A DNA stretch of 64,000 nucleotides, taken from Otatea glauca. Its lineage: Eukaryota > Streptophyta > Magnoliopsida > Poales > Poaceae. Position 1 is the first letter of the stretch, and every line of letters begins with the position of its first letter. The stretch spans positions 57,883,524-57,947,523 of the forward strand of contig CM070722.1 of assembly GCA_036346275.1 (NCBI GenBank), read 5' to 3'. Below the pieces are notes generated by a model that was not told where the DNA came from, made no database searches, and worked only from the letters and a program-made list of their open reading frames with translations. The position numbers and the translations under genes were made by a program. Shown here in pieces: positions 11,381 through 23,053 of the stretch.

Positions 11381-13199
11381 CTAGTATAGTGCCTGTGCTA
11401 ACGCTACGACGGCAGTACACCCGCTTATCAATTAAATGAGAAGATAAGTATGAATACAACACTTAATAATAAAAGAGAAATTTAGAATTTTAAATGAATT
11501 TAGAAAGAAAAACGGAACTAAATGGAGGTCGAATGGGCGAAAACGGGCTCCCAAAAGATTTTAAATCAAGAAAGAGAAAGAAAAAATAATTTTCTGATTT
11601 TAGATTTTTTTTTGCAGCTTCCATAGACGCTGGGCTTGGCCAGCGCAAGAGGGAGGGAAGGCCAGGGGTGGCCGGCCGGTCGCAGTGGGTCGGCACTGGT
11701 GCGGCGAGATCGCTGGCACCGGCACCTGCGGGGGAGGAGTCACGGTTGCGGTGAATTTCGCCGGGAAAGATGACGGTGATGGCTTAGGTTACCTCCAAAA
11801 TCCGGCGATCTTTACAAGATGGAGCACTTGGGGATCTACGCAATGCGATGGGGTGGAGGAGAGCTCGCCGGCTTTTATAGCCCCAAAACAAGCATATTTA
11901 TGGAAACCATAATTTTGGATCAAATCAGATTGGGAGGAAATTTTGGCAATAGAGCACGAAATTTGGGAAATTAACACCATAGATGGAAAGAGGAGATTTG
12001 GTGCAGGATTGATAGAGCTTTGGAGCTTCTTTCTTGCTTTAGTGGAGGGAGGGAAGAGAAGAAACTTCTCTGGTCTGGGCTGCTGCTAGAAGAAGCTACA
12101 GGTGAGTTGCCCTTATTTTTTTAAAATATAGAAGGATTTTTGAAAAGATAGCACATTAGGTTAAAAAATTCTAGAAAAATTCTCAAAAAAACTTTCGATT
12201 ATTTGTACTTAATAAAATTATTTTCAAAAAAATTAAATTATAAATTTGCCGAGAGGCACGGCGTGCAAGTCGTGACCGACAAAGAACCTCGCCAAGGCGT
12301 CGGTAAAGCCACCGATGGCGACCGTGGAGCCATTGCGGACTGCTGTTCTCCGTGTATTGCCTCATCTCCCGATTTCCTTTTTCCAGCACGTAATGTATGG
12401 TCCTTTCCTTTTCCAGGACGTTTGTTTCCTTTTCCTTGATTCCAGGACATTTGTTTCCTTTTCCTTGTTAATGCTGGAGGTGAGGGAAGGTCTGTTGTGG
12501 GCCATAGGGATGATTTTGAAAAAATATGGAAAAATAAACTGCGCTCGCTGACCACTGGATCCGCAAGGAAAAAAGATAAAAATTAAATAAAGCTTTCACC
12601 ACCGGGTTCCATGAGAAAAAATTGAAAAAATTAAGCAAAGACTCACAGACTGTTGGTTCCTTAGATAAAAATGAAAACAAAAATTCAGCGCTCTCCGTAT
12701 ACCAAATTAGGCTATATGGGCTAGATCCGTAAAAAGTCTCGAGAAGGGTCATATTCGGAAAAAAATACGATCACAATGCCAGGACAATAAAAAATTCAAG
12801 TCTTGTTTCCTTGCATGCGGATCCTCCCTGTTTATTTCCTTGTTTGATTCACCCTCCTTCCAAATATGTAGTACGTACAATTTTGGCCAAGAAAAATTCA
12901 AGTCTGGTTTCCTTACATGCGGATCCTCCTTATTTATTTTCTTGTTTGATTCGCTCTCCTTCCAAATATATAGGTGGGGGAGGTCTGTTGTGGGCCACAG
13001 GGATGATTAGACACATTAAATAATGACCATCGGATGTAGGTGAGTAAAACTGAGGAAAAATCTAAGACGTTCATTTTGATGAATGCAAGTTTCTGGGGAC
13101 GTTTTGCTGGGTGCACGAACATTGGGCCATCTCTAATGAGGTGCATTATTTAGGGTGAACGTAGAAAAATTGCTTAGGTGTATTATAAAGGGGTATAGA
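11381..13199 (-). mobile_element. Helitron of 1.8 kb, family A
   Basis: On the minus strand it starts TCTATACCCC at 13199, after an A, and ends CACTATACTAG at 11381, before a T. Its 5' third matches the short Helitrons at 10419-10780 and 63414-63776. Its 3' end (CACAGGCACTATACTAG) is repeated at 63824. Between about 12510 and 12960 the family sequence is interrupted and part is duplicated (AGGTCTGTTGTGGGCC occurs twice). Two copies of a roughly 85-base unit lie at about 12795 and 12897. It contains a GC-rich segment (11630-11890) that may be captured host DNA. No Rep/helicase gene. Confidence 0.75.
11640..11884 (-). other. possible captured promoter and first-exon fragment in a Helitron
   Basis: Read on the minus strand, TATAAAA at 11873-11879 is followed by CTCCTCCACCCCATCGC, which looks like a plant 5' leader, then by GC-rich DNA with a donor-like GAGGTAACC. 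GC content is far above the rest of the Helitron. The distal part is repeated in the Helitron copy at 63910-64000. Gene capture by Helitrons is well known in grasses. The source gene was not recognised. Confidence 0.35.
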
Positions 13200-13436
13200 T
13201 AGATAGGATGATACATGAATAAAAAAGGTGCAACCCATCATAATATGTGCAAATGGTAACTACGCTATTAAGCATTGAGGTTAGTTGTGGCTATTAAAAG
13301 ATATACCTAGAAATAAATATTAGAATTTGAGGTTGATACACAAAGGAGGTGTTGACTCTTTTAGAACAAAAGGAGAGTTAGTGAAATAAACAATCATGAC
13401 GCGGCACTAAGAGGTCTCATAACCAAATCCTAAACT

Positions 13437-13463
13437 AACTAACTAACTAACCAACCAACCAAG
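13437..13463. repeat. TAAC/CAAC microsatellite
   Basis: Short tandem CTAA units followed by CCAA units. No other signal. Confidence 0.7.
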
Positions 13464-13536
13464 GAAAAAAAACCACGACAACAACTAAATCATGGGTAAT
13501 GGCATTTAAAATTCTGAGCAGCTCATGAAGTGAAAA

Positions 13537-13926
13537 AATTGTGTTGATGATTTTTATAGTCCTATTACCTCATTTCTTTCAAATCTAGCCCCTCCAATAT
13601 GCTGCTACGCTCTCCTACTGCGGGAGGCAGCCTCCCGTGATCGTCGGCCGCAGCAGGTGGGGCGGTCCCTTGTGCTCACCCGCCTCCCACGCCCGGCTAC
13701 TGCAACAATGTGGGCTCCCGTGCTCGCTCGCCGTTGCCCGCTCCCACGCTCCCAATGCGTGGTAGGCCGATTCCTGCAGTAGAAGAGTTCGGGAGCACGG
13801 TGGAGGGGGCTAGATTTGTAATTTCGATTGGGAGGAGACTAGATTAGTAATTTCGCTTAGGAGGAGACTAGATTTGAAAAAAAGAACGAGGTAAAGGGGA
13901 TAGAAAAATCATCACATAAAAACAAT
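13537..13926. mobile_element. TIR element with GC-rich interior
   Basis: The left side (TGATGATTTTTATAGTCC ... TCAAATCTAGCCCCTCC) and the reverse complement of the right side (TGATGATTTTTCTATCCC ... TCAAATCTAGTCTCCTCC) match over about 60 bases. The right arm has a second GGAGGAGACTAGAT unit. The exact ends and target duplication are not certain. No coding capacity. Confidence 0.55.
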
Positions 13927-13947
13927 TACAGTTCCAATACATCTATA

Positions 13948-14110
13948 TACTCCCTCCAACTATAAAAATGTCATTTTGGGATACATATAGTCAAACTTTA
14001 GAATTAGCTATTGATATGTTTTTAAATATTTAAATTGGATATATGAAAATCATATATGTAGATTTTTTTCTCAAAAAATACTTTCATAATATTATAACTT
14101 TATTGGGTTT
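13948..14110. mobile_element. Stowaway-like MITE fragment
   Basis: ACTCCCTCCAACTATAAAAA and the AT-rich stretch with AAACTTT and TATTTAAAT blocks match grass Stowaway (mariner-type) MITEs such as the one at 47641-47886. Only one terminus is recognisable. Confidence 0.45.
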
Positions 14111-15663
14111 TATAAATACATTACAATACAAATTAATTAGTAGTCAGAGTTACGATTTAGGGACTATATCAATATCGAAAACAACATGTTTTTTTAACTC
14201 GAGAGAGAGTGATCCAGCCGGACAGAGAAAATTATGAACACATGTAATTAAGAACTAAATAGCGTGCATGTGTTGTGGCGGGCTCCTTGCAAAGGCCAGA
14301 GAAGCTGGTCCCTGTGTACAGTATCTATTTTGTTTTTTTGCCTTGTCTCCTTCCTCTTTAAAGTGCTATCACGCTCGTGGGGACGTGGGGTGGAGCTGGT
14401 AGTACGGTACATATTACAGAGCAGTGCACGCAATTGTGCAAGCGTGAGGTGAAACTAATTAAAAAGCTAGGATATGCCTTCATGAAATGGCGAATCTATT
14501 CCATCTAGAGGTGGGCGACATCGGCCATGTGACTAAACCGTGTCGTACCATCATGGTCCGATCGACCTACCGTACTGTGCCATGTCGGTCCGTCTCGTTT
14601 TCGGTGAGCTTAGGTATGGTTTACTTACAGTTCGTGTCGATTTTGTGCTGTGTCGGTCTAGATCCGATTCATTTGCACTATTACGACAATTGGAAAGGAG
14701 TCGGAGATGTACGGAACTGAGGCAATGGACACGAATATTGAAGGAAAAAGAAATAAATTTTATTCATTCTTGAACAGGCACTGAGTTAATACTTGTTAAA
14801 AACCTTACACCCAATTTGGGTATCCCACTATCCCAGTGCGAAACGGCTCCGTGTGCATGCTCGGTGTCAGTGATCATGTACTCTTCAGTCTCTATTCTAC
14901 ACTTTTTAGTATCTTTGTTGTCTCCTATTTCTCCGTATGTGAGGACCACAATAAACGCCGACCGTAGGGCAAACCATAACATGACGTAATATCACGGCAG
15001 AGCGCATTACCGCGTGTCATGCCTGCTTCAAACTCATCAGATCTGTTTTGTGCCGTGCCGACCCAAACATAGCTCATACGGATGTGTCATGCCATACCAC
15101 CCATCGTGCCCAACTACGAAGCCCGACACGACCTTATCATTCGTGCCGTGCTGACCTAGCCTATATATATGCGTGTCGTGTGTGTGCCTATCGTACCACG
15201 GGTAGGAAAAAAAAAACCAGTCCAATACCTAAGGTCTAATTCCATCTCCCACCTTCGGTCCGGCTCCTTCCCTAACTTCTCATTAACATAGTGTCAAAGG
15301 AGCCAAGGAAATATACAGTTCCCTTTGCTACTCTCTTGGTTTGTCAACGTACTCTTACCTACATGGCTTTGGAAATTTTAGCTAGGTATCTTGTAAAAAT
15401 TCGGCGTTTCAAATAGATCCTCGGCCTTTCCGATTTACTTTCCATGGTTATTTTTATGTCGGCAAAGTCTTGTAAAATTATAATGATACAGAAGCAGTTC
15501 TAAGTTCTAAGCAAATTGATAGGCAGGTACCATTTTGATATGGCCAATGTAAATAGTTTTATGTTTATTAGCAGCGGAAGTGCTAATAGAGTTTGAAAGT
15601 ACATTTATATATTATGCATATATAGAAATGATAAAGAAAATGTGGATTTTGTTTGAAAGTACA
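14111..15663. other. intergenic, repeat-like, no gene recognised
   Basis: Short frames on both strands have no recognisable domain. The stretch at 14500-15200 has CGTGCCGACC- and CGACACGACC-type strings seen in high-copy grass repeats, but I could not delimit an element. Confidence 0.4.
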
Positions 15664-15945
15664 TTTTCTTAATGATAAAGAAAATGTAGATTTTGTTTGC
15701 ACCCCTTCCGTGCTTGTCGAAACGAAGGAAACATAACATGGCTAGAAAACTCTCCAGAAATCCAAGCATAGAGGAAAGCCAAAATGTAAAAAATATACTA
15801 AACATTAGTAGAAGTTTTCTTAATGATAAAGAAAATGTAGATTTTTTGTTTGGCTTGTCAAAGCGAAGGAAACATGGCTGGGAAACTCTCCAGAAATTCA
15901 TGCATAGAGGGAAGCCAAAATGCAAAAAATATACTCCATGCATTG
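15664..15945. repeat. direct repeat of about 150 bp, two copies
   Basis: TTAATGATAAAGAAAATGTA begins near 15669 and again near 15820. Each copy continues through a GAAGGAAACAT block, CTCTCCAGAAAT and AAGCCAAAATG. The copies differ by small indels. They lie downstream of the MATE stop codon, in or just past its possible 3' UTR. Confidence 0.8.
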
Positions 15946-16126
15946 AGCTGACAACATATTCAAGCTAGACAGCTACTTAACACTACGTACGTACCATCAA
16001 TAATACACAAATTAAGAGAAAAGACGGAAGAAACGTATTAGTAGTATCTCTCAGTAGTGTAGCGGTACTCCAATTAATCAGAGGTTAGAAGTAAAAAATA
16101 CAATGGCTTCGTACTTTTCACCAATC

Positions 16127-17808
16127 TCAGAGCACCTGCCCTGTCCCGGCGGGCTCGGCCACCTCGTTCGAGATCAACGGCTCGTAGCGCCTCCTCTCCC
16201 CCGCGTCCTCGTGCTCCCCTTTCTCCAGCCTGCTGGCTCCCCCTGCCGCGGCCGTCGCCGTCGCGTGGGCCCCGCCCTTCTCCACGTCGGCGGAGGACGA
16301 CGTCAGCGCCTGGGCCCGCCGTGCCTGGGCCTCCCAGTCAGTGGAGCCCACGACGCAGAGCATGAGCCCGGCGCAGCACACCTGGGCGGCGAGGAGGCCC
16401 ACCCAGAGCCCGACGAAGCCCACGCCAAGCCCGAAGGCGAGCACCACGGCGACGGGCATGCCCACCAGGTAGAAGGCGCCGAGGTTGACGTGCGCGGCGC
16501 GCGCCGGCCGCGCGCTGCCGCGGAGCACGCCGCAGCCGACGGTCTGCGGGCAATTGCCGAGTTCGCAGAGCCCCACGACGGGCAGCGCGACGGCCGTCAG
16601 CCGGAGGATTTCTGCGTCGGCCGTGAACAGGCGGCCCCACGCGTGGCGCATCCCGGCCGCGAACGACATGGCCGCGAGCCCCATTGCGGCGGCGCCGGCC
16701 ACGGCCACGTGCGCCGCGGCGCGCGCGCGCCCGGCCGGTTCGCGCCCAGCTCGTTGCCCACCCGCGTCGACACACCGAACCCCAGCGACGACGGGAAGAC
16801 GTACACCAGCGCTGTCGTCTGCATGAGCACTCCCATCGACGCCACCGCCGGCTTCGGCTCCGGCAGAAGCCCGCACAGCAGGATCATCACCTCGTACCAC
16901 CACCATTCCAGGCACACCGACACGCAGCTGGGCGCGGCCAACCTCGCGAGCGGGCCCCACCCGGCGAGCCACTCCGCCGTGGGGCACCCCGCCGCGCGCA
17001 GCGCCGCGTCGCGCCGGCCGACGTACGCGAGCAGCACGCCGAGGAGCACGAAGTTGGACGCCGACGCCGCGGCGGCAACTCCTGGTGCGCCGAGCCGGAG
17101 TCTCCCCACCAGCACGTAGTTGGCCGGCACGTGGAACAGCACGGCGGCGCCCGCGGCTGCGGCGAGCGGCTGCGTGATCCCCTGCGAGCGGAGGTACACG
17201 CGGAGCGGGTGGATGAGGGAGAAGGAGAAAAGGTCGGGTAGGGAGAAGAGGAGGTACTCCTGCGCGAGAGCCGTGATCTCGCGGTCCTGGCCGAGGAAGA
17301 CGAGGATCTTGGACATGTTGATCCAGAGCGCGGAGAGCGGCAGCGAGCAGCAGAGCAAAAACAGAACAGAACGGTACAAGGTGAGGCCCAGGAGCCGCGG
17401 TTGATTAGCACCGAACGCCTGCGAGCAGAGCGGGTCCATGCCGAGGGAGAGGCCGGAGAGCACCGAGTAGCCGGTGATGTTGGCAAAGGCGATGGCGAGC
17501 GACCCCGCCGCGAGCGGGAGGTCGCCGAGTGACCCGAGGAAGAGCATCGATAGGGCCGAGCGGGAGTAGAGCAGCAGGGCCGTGAGCGCGATCGGGCACG
17601 CCAGTCGGCACAGCGCCGCCGCCTCGCGGACGGTCTCCCCCGCAGCCGGCAGGTCGCACTTGAGCTGGCGGTGGCAATGGGCACCGGCAGCGTCGCCGTC
17701 GACGTGGACGTCCGCACACTGCGCCAGCGTCACGTAGACGTGGTGGCCGCCCTTGCCGCCGGCCACAGCCACCGCTGGCGCCGACGGCACGGGGGTGGTG
17801 TTGCACAT
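16127..17808 (-). pseudogene. MATE efflux transporter (DETOXIFICATION-type), one apparent frameshift
   Basis: A MATE-family membrane carrier moves organic cations, metabolites or drugs out of the cytosol using an ion gradient. The first frame from ATG at 17808 gives a hydrophilic N terminus of about 60 residues, then hydrophobic segments with MDPLCSQAFGANQ near residues 124-136, QGITQPL near 209 and RVGNELGANRPG near 349-360. The next frame then carries the rest of the family pattern: GCGVLRGSARPA, FYLVGMPVAV, several hydrophobic segments and a C-terminal RYEPLIS. The switch falls at 16721-16731, where one C appears to be missing from a GC dinucleotide run. With that base the product would be 560 residues, a normal length for plant MATE proteins. 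As read, the frame continues into unrelated sequence and stops at 16597. The lack of introns fits the DTX48/49-like clade. The downstream frame is well conserved, so either a sequencing error or a recent mutation is possible. The exact substrate is unknown. Confidence 0.88.
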
Positions 17809-17944
17809 CAATCGGCTGCGTACAACAGTTTCGAGATTGAGGGGAAGAATAGGAGACTAGTAGAAGCAGAGCAGAGCTTAAATCTTGGAGGTGTGTACTT
17901 GTCTTGGGACACCCTGTGGAAGGTGGAGAGTGAGTGCATGGGGT

Positions 17945-17951
17945 TTTATAA
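17945..17951 (-). promoter_or_regulatory. TATA box of the MATE gene
   Basis: TATAAAA on the minus strand lies about 137 bases upstream of the ATG at 17808. Transcription starting about 30 bases downstream would give a leader of about 100 bases, which is normal for plants. Inference from position and consensus only. Confidence 0.55.
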
Positions 17952-19689
17952 GGATGGTGGCTGGCAGCTTAGAGTTTAACCTTTTCCAAGTACTCTTGGG
18001 AATGTGGGTTAACTTTTGTTTTCCTTTTAGGACTACACATAGTAGGAAAGTGGCTTCAGCTTATATATTCTAGCAAAATAATATTGTAAGAGCAAATTTT
18101 AAACGGATTTGCTATCTCACATATGTGTCTGAAATTTTGTAAAATCACCGTCGAATTTCTCACCTTTGGATCAGTGTGCAGATTCTTGCTCCCGTCGACG
18201 TTGTCTTCCTCCTTTCCGGCGCCCGGTGACAGTGGTGGCGGCAACCAATGGATTAGGATTAAGGTGCACCGGTGGCCCCTGGGTTTAGAGGGAGGGCAAG
18301 GTGGCGACGAAGATGGCAGTGGGTTGAGGTGGCAGTAGCGCAGCCAGACACAAGCGAGGAGGACGGTGGATGGTGGAGATCGATGGGGGTGACGAGAACA
18401 TGTGGTTAGGAAGCGTTGGCAAATCTGACAACGGTAACCACTAGAGACGAAGAAGAGGGTAGGGGTAGGAGTTCTCACCGGAGAGGATGAAGAAAGGAGG
18501 CAACACCAACAAGAATGGGAGATGGGGTGGAGGAGGAGAGGACGGAGTGGGTGGTGGAAGGTCGCCGGTGCTGGAGGGGGGCGTTGGCGAGGCAATATGT
18601 GGGGAGGACCGTAGCGGCGGGTGAGGATAAAGATGGAGATTATGGTTTGGGGTAGAGGGCAGTATATATGGGAGAGATGGGGAGTGATCTGAATGATTAG
18701 ATCAAAATCCAATTGTCAATAAATGAACTGTGATTTTTTTGAATGAGCATGCGATTGTGAACTAGACCCATTTTTATATTGGCCTCCAACCGGCGGGCGA
18801 TCTTGATCGGCTTTAGTTGGTTGGCAACTTGATACCGTCGGATTGCAGATTGACGTTGTGCATCAACAAAACGGAAAATTATGTGGGGAAGAGTGACAGT
18901 GATTTGTGTCTGAGGTCGGGCCCAGCGCAGTAGAACCTACAACCTTTTTTGCAAAATGACTCGGAATATACTATAACTTATGAAAATAACGCCTAGAACA
19001 TTAAGAATCTTTTTAAAAAAGAAAACAGATCACAAAATATTAGTTACTAGGCCTCGTAGATATTAAATCCCGGTTTTCGTTTGAAAAACAAATATTACAT
19101 CATGGCTCCGTCAATGCGTGAGTGTCACGGATCCCAATCTTATATAACACAGTTGGATAGGGAATTGGTACCATGAATCCCACCTTTACCTTAGTTTGGG
19201 AAACAGGGGGAGATAGCACAGATTTTCAGCTGACACAGCTCTGTCTTGTCCAATATGTGGACCAATCAATCCTGTGGATTTATTCCAGCAGTTTTCATGG
19301 ACTGTAATAAAAGGTTGATTCGTTCTTTCCTCCCCTTTAGAAGCATCGATTGACTTCTCTCTGTTTATGAAAGTTTGTTTCAGCATAGCTGTCTAAGACT
19401 CTTAAGCAATGTTTGTGACGTGTTCAATTCCTGGTCATGAGCATGCCCTTGCATGTAGTTATACTGCAAATCGGGCTGGTTTTTAGGGAACAAATTAAAT
19501 AGAGTTGCTTATAAGCAAGTTGTAACGGATAATGTTAATTTTTCAATCCAGGGGAAAAAAATCAAGCAGTTTCCATTCTAGCTTACATGATCCTTAAAAA
19601 AAACTGCACGTCCTAAAATTTTTAATAAGTTTTGCATGCAATACATAGGGAAATATACGTATCTGTTTTGGATCATGGTGCCAGGCACC
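17952..19689. other. MATE upstream region and intergenic DNA
   Basis: No other gene was recognised. A GC-rich stretch at 18180-18620 is open on the minus strand (218 codons), but its proline- and serine-rich product has no recognised domain and looks like low-complexity DNA. The rest is AT-rich. Confidence 0.4.
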
Positions 19690-20185
19690 ATGTGCCCCTA
19701 GTGTAGAATAGTTATTCTACGTGTTGGCTGGATGAACTGTCCAAAGCACTCTATGTGTGCCCATTTCGTGTGTTGACTAAGCCAATGAGTTACGTAGTCA
19801 ATCAAATATGGCTTCTTATTTGCATTAGAATCTTTTTTCTTTGATTTAGCCATAACTTTTTATTAACAGCTCCGAATCATGAACTATTTTCACCAGTAGC
19901 TTTCTGACGACGAGAGGAACATAATGATATAAGTCTTGCCAATAAATACCACATGAATCAGATTTTACTGCCAAATGAATATCAACTTACTAAATATATT
20001 ATTAAATTTTACTGCTGCATAGACTCCACAGGCCACTAAACTCTTGGAGTATCACCAGAGAACTAGTTGCAGCATGATAGTAAAATCTAACAACATGCCT
20101 AGTAGATTAGAGTACATTTGGCAGTAAAATCTATCACACGGTCACTGTCCTGTTTGTTGCGGCATCCACTTCTGTGTTGACTAAG

Positions 20186-20415
20186 GTTGTGTTTGGTTGC
20201 TTGTACCAAGTTGTACATATATAAGATGGTTCAAGAAAAAAGTAATCCATATGTTTGGTTGTTTGAATAGAATCATCATATCCTAGATGGTACGATACAA
20301 ATTTGACAAATATTCTCTATAGATGATGAACCATTCCATTCACCCAAAACAATGGATCCAAATGGTATAGGACAATTATATCACATTCAACCTCATCCCA
20401 CTAACCAAACACACC
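20186..20415. mobile_element. MITE with GTGTTTGGTT ends, nested
   Basis: The left end is GTTGTGTTTGGTTG. The right end, reverse-complemented, is GGTGTGTTTGGTTAG. CTAAG flanks both sides. The left-arm copy of the host repeat (19775-19800) has no insertion at the matching point, which gives an empty site. A PIF/Harbinger or hAT origin is possible. Confidence 0.65.
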
Positions 20416-20730
20416 CTAAGTTAATGAGTTACGTAGACAACCAACTAATAAATATGGTTTTTTATTTGCACTAGAATCTTTTTTTATTTAGACATAACTT
20501 TTTTATTAACAGCTCCGATTCACGAACGATTTTCACCAGTAGCTTATTGACGACGAGAGAAATATAATGATATAAGTCTCGGTAATAAATACCACATAAA
20601 TCATATTTTACTATCAAATAAACATCAATTACTAAATTTGTTAGATTTTTACTGCTGCATAGTCTCCACAAGCTACTAAACCTTCTTGGAATATCACCAA
20701 AGAACTAGTTGCAGCATGATAGTAAAATCT

Positions 20731-21969
20731 AGGAATAAAACCATTTTACACCCTTGAACTATGAAAAAAGTCCAAATAACCCTCAAACTATAAAACCAGT
20801 TATTTAACACCCTCAATTATTAATACCAGATCAAATCACACCATAGGATTTTCCTTTGGCTGTTTTGCATCTCCTATATATAATTAAGACAAAATGTGAA
20901 TTAGAATTTTTGAAGTTTTTTTTGTATGATTATAAGATAATATTTATACTCCCATAAAAATTTTAAACCATTATCGTACTTGTACAATTTTATAAAATTC
21001 TGACAAGGTCACTATCTCAATTAAAGATTTTCTAATTTTAATTTTTATGAGATACTAAATCATGTTCAATTCATTTGGGAATTTTTATGTGTGATTCTAG
21101 GTGTATATATATGATACAATAAAATTTTTAGATGATTATCAAACTTGTAAATTTTTTATAAAAATCTAAAGTGTTATTCCTGTTTTAAAATTATTGCTGT
21201 TTTTTATTTTCTGAATGCACTAAATGCTTTCAAATTTTACTGAGACTTTTTGAGAACATTTTGAATGTGGATTATGGTTTAATAAAATTTTCTTCAAATT
21301 TTAATCTTGCATGATTTTGAACTTCAGAGATTACAAACCAAAGGATTTATTAATTGAATCTTTGATTTGTAACAAAAGAAGTTCAAAATAATGGAATTAT
21401 AAAATTTGGAAAAAAAATTAATTCAACCCTAATAAACCTATAGAATGTTTCCAAAAAGTCTCAGGGAAATTTGAAAGCTTTGAAAACATTTAGAAAATTA
21501 AAAACAACAGCAATTTAAAAATAGCAATAAAACTGTCAGATTTTTATAAAAATTTAAAATTTTGATCATCATACAAAAATTTTATGGTGTCATATTTAAA
21601 ACCCTAGGATCATACAAAAAAATTCTCAAATGAATTAAATATAATTTTCTATCTCATAAAAATGAAAATTATAAAACCCATAATTGAGACAATGAACTTC
21701 TCAAAATTTTATAAAATTTCACAAGTGTGATTATGGTCTAAAATTTTTATGGGAGTATAAGTATTGCCTTAGGATCATACAATTTTTTTTAAAAAAATTA
21801 TGAATCACTTTTTACCTTAATTATATATAGGAGATACAAAACAGCCAAGGAAAACCTCTTTATGGTGTGTTTTGATCTGGTATTAGGGTGTTAAATAACC
21901 GGTTTTATAGTTTGGGTGGTTATTTGGACTTTTTTTTACAGTTCAGGGGTGTAAAATGAACTTATTCCT
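20731..21969. mobile_element. long palindromic foldback element, inner level
   Basis: The ends are AGGAATAAAACCATTTTACA and, reverse-complemented, AGGAATAAGTTCATTTTACA. AAAATCT flanks both sides (20724-20730 and 21970-21976). The arms stay complementary almost to the centre near 21320, about 600 bases each, with GATCTGGTATTA, GGCTGTTTTG and TATATATAATTAAG blocks on both. The interior is the AT-rich tandem family also found at 4622-5482, in both orientations. Non-coding. Confidence 0.78.
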
Positions 21970-22635
21970 AAAATCTAATAACACATCCAGTAAACTGAAG
22001 TGCATTTGGTAGTAAAATCTCATTTATCTAGCATTTATTGGCAAGAGTTCATGCCGTTCCTCTCACCATCAATAAGTTACCGGTGAAAACTGTTCATGAA
22101 TCGGAGCAGACAATAAAAAGTTATGGCTAGATCAAAGAAAAAATCTAATACAAACAAAGAACCGTATTTATTAGTTGGTTGGCCACGTAAATGATAGACT
22201 TAGTCAACACTTAGTGTGCGTACGTGGGATGGTTTGGACGCCCTCGTCCAGCCGACGTGTTAACTATTCTACACTTGAGTGCAGAATAGCGCTTCCGTGT
22301 CTCTCTCTCTCAGTATCTCACAACATAGGGAGTATCTCACGCAACAAAGGGTATGTACGTGTAGTATATAAGTATATATATAAGACTAGCTAGGTGGTAT
22401 TTATATATTTTTTAGAGGTGGTATGTACATTTTTTTAGATATACTCTTTTTTATGTGCGTATATAAAGGTATTTGTAAAATACGCTAAAAACTATATACT
22501 CCCTTGCAATTTTTCATGTGGATCACGTTGAAATATCTTATAATTAGTATATGAGTGTACCCAAAGTGATAAATGAGTATTTCAAGTTTGTTCAAGTGGT
22601 ACTTCAGAAGTGGGAGTAACTACTCCCGGTAGCAG

Positions 22636-22724
22636 AAGTGTGTATACACACACATATATACACATATATATACACATATACACACACACATATATACACA
22701 CACATATATATACACACATATAGT
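22636..22724. repeat. AC/AT mixed microsatellite
   Basis: Alternating ACAC and ATAT blocks over about 85 bases. Confidence 0.85.
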
Positions 22725-23002
22725 ACAATTACCTGGGGCATCATGATCTAAAATGGGTATTTCTTCTATATATTTGCATGCGATTTTTTTTTGAAAATTT
22801 TAGGATGTTGAGTTTAACCAGTTTACTAATTAGTTCAAACAAGTTTGAATTGAAATTCAAACTAGAGTTTCCTTTTTTGATGATAATTTGATTGTAGGTA
22901 TGTGTTGATTTTATATATAAATCAGCAAAACATGTGATCTAAATTTGTTCAAATCTTTGAATTCGAGTTTATTTTTTCAAAGGTATGTGCTTCATTTGAA
23001 TT

Positions 23003-23003
23003 G

Positions 23004-23049
<46 letters not shown>
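23003..23049. repeat. TA dinucleotide microsatellite
   Basis: More than twenty TA units in a row inside the AT-rich repeat. Confidence 0.9.

Positions 23050-23053
<4 letters not shown>

Larger units (their letters stand above)
19690..22285. mobile_element. large foldback element, outer level of a nest
   Basis: The left arm (about 19700-20130) and the reverse complement of the right arm (about 21977-22275) match through AGTGTAGAATAGTTA, GTGTTGACTAAG, TTTTTCTTTGAT, CCATAACTTTTTATT, GCTCCGA and CCAATAAAT blocks. The left arm is also partly repeated in direct orientation at about 20420-20730. Two further elements are nested inside. No transposase is visible. Confidence 0.65.

Noticed and set aside
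16103..17241. Long plus-strand open frames over the MATE gene (up to 338 codons)
   Set aside because: They are antisense shadows of a GC-rich coding region. Their products are arginine/alanine/proline-rich without domains, while the minus strand shows clear MATE motifs.
18056..18712. 218-codon minus-strand frame upstream of the MATE gene
   Set aside because: Low-complexity proline/serine/histidine-rich product with no domain. No splice or promoter support.
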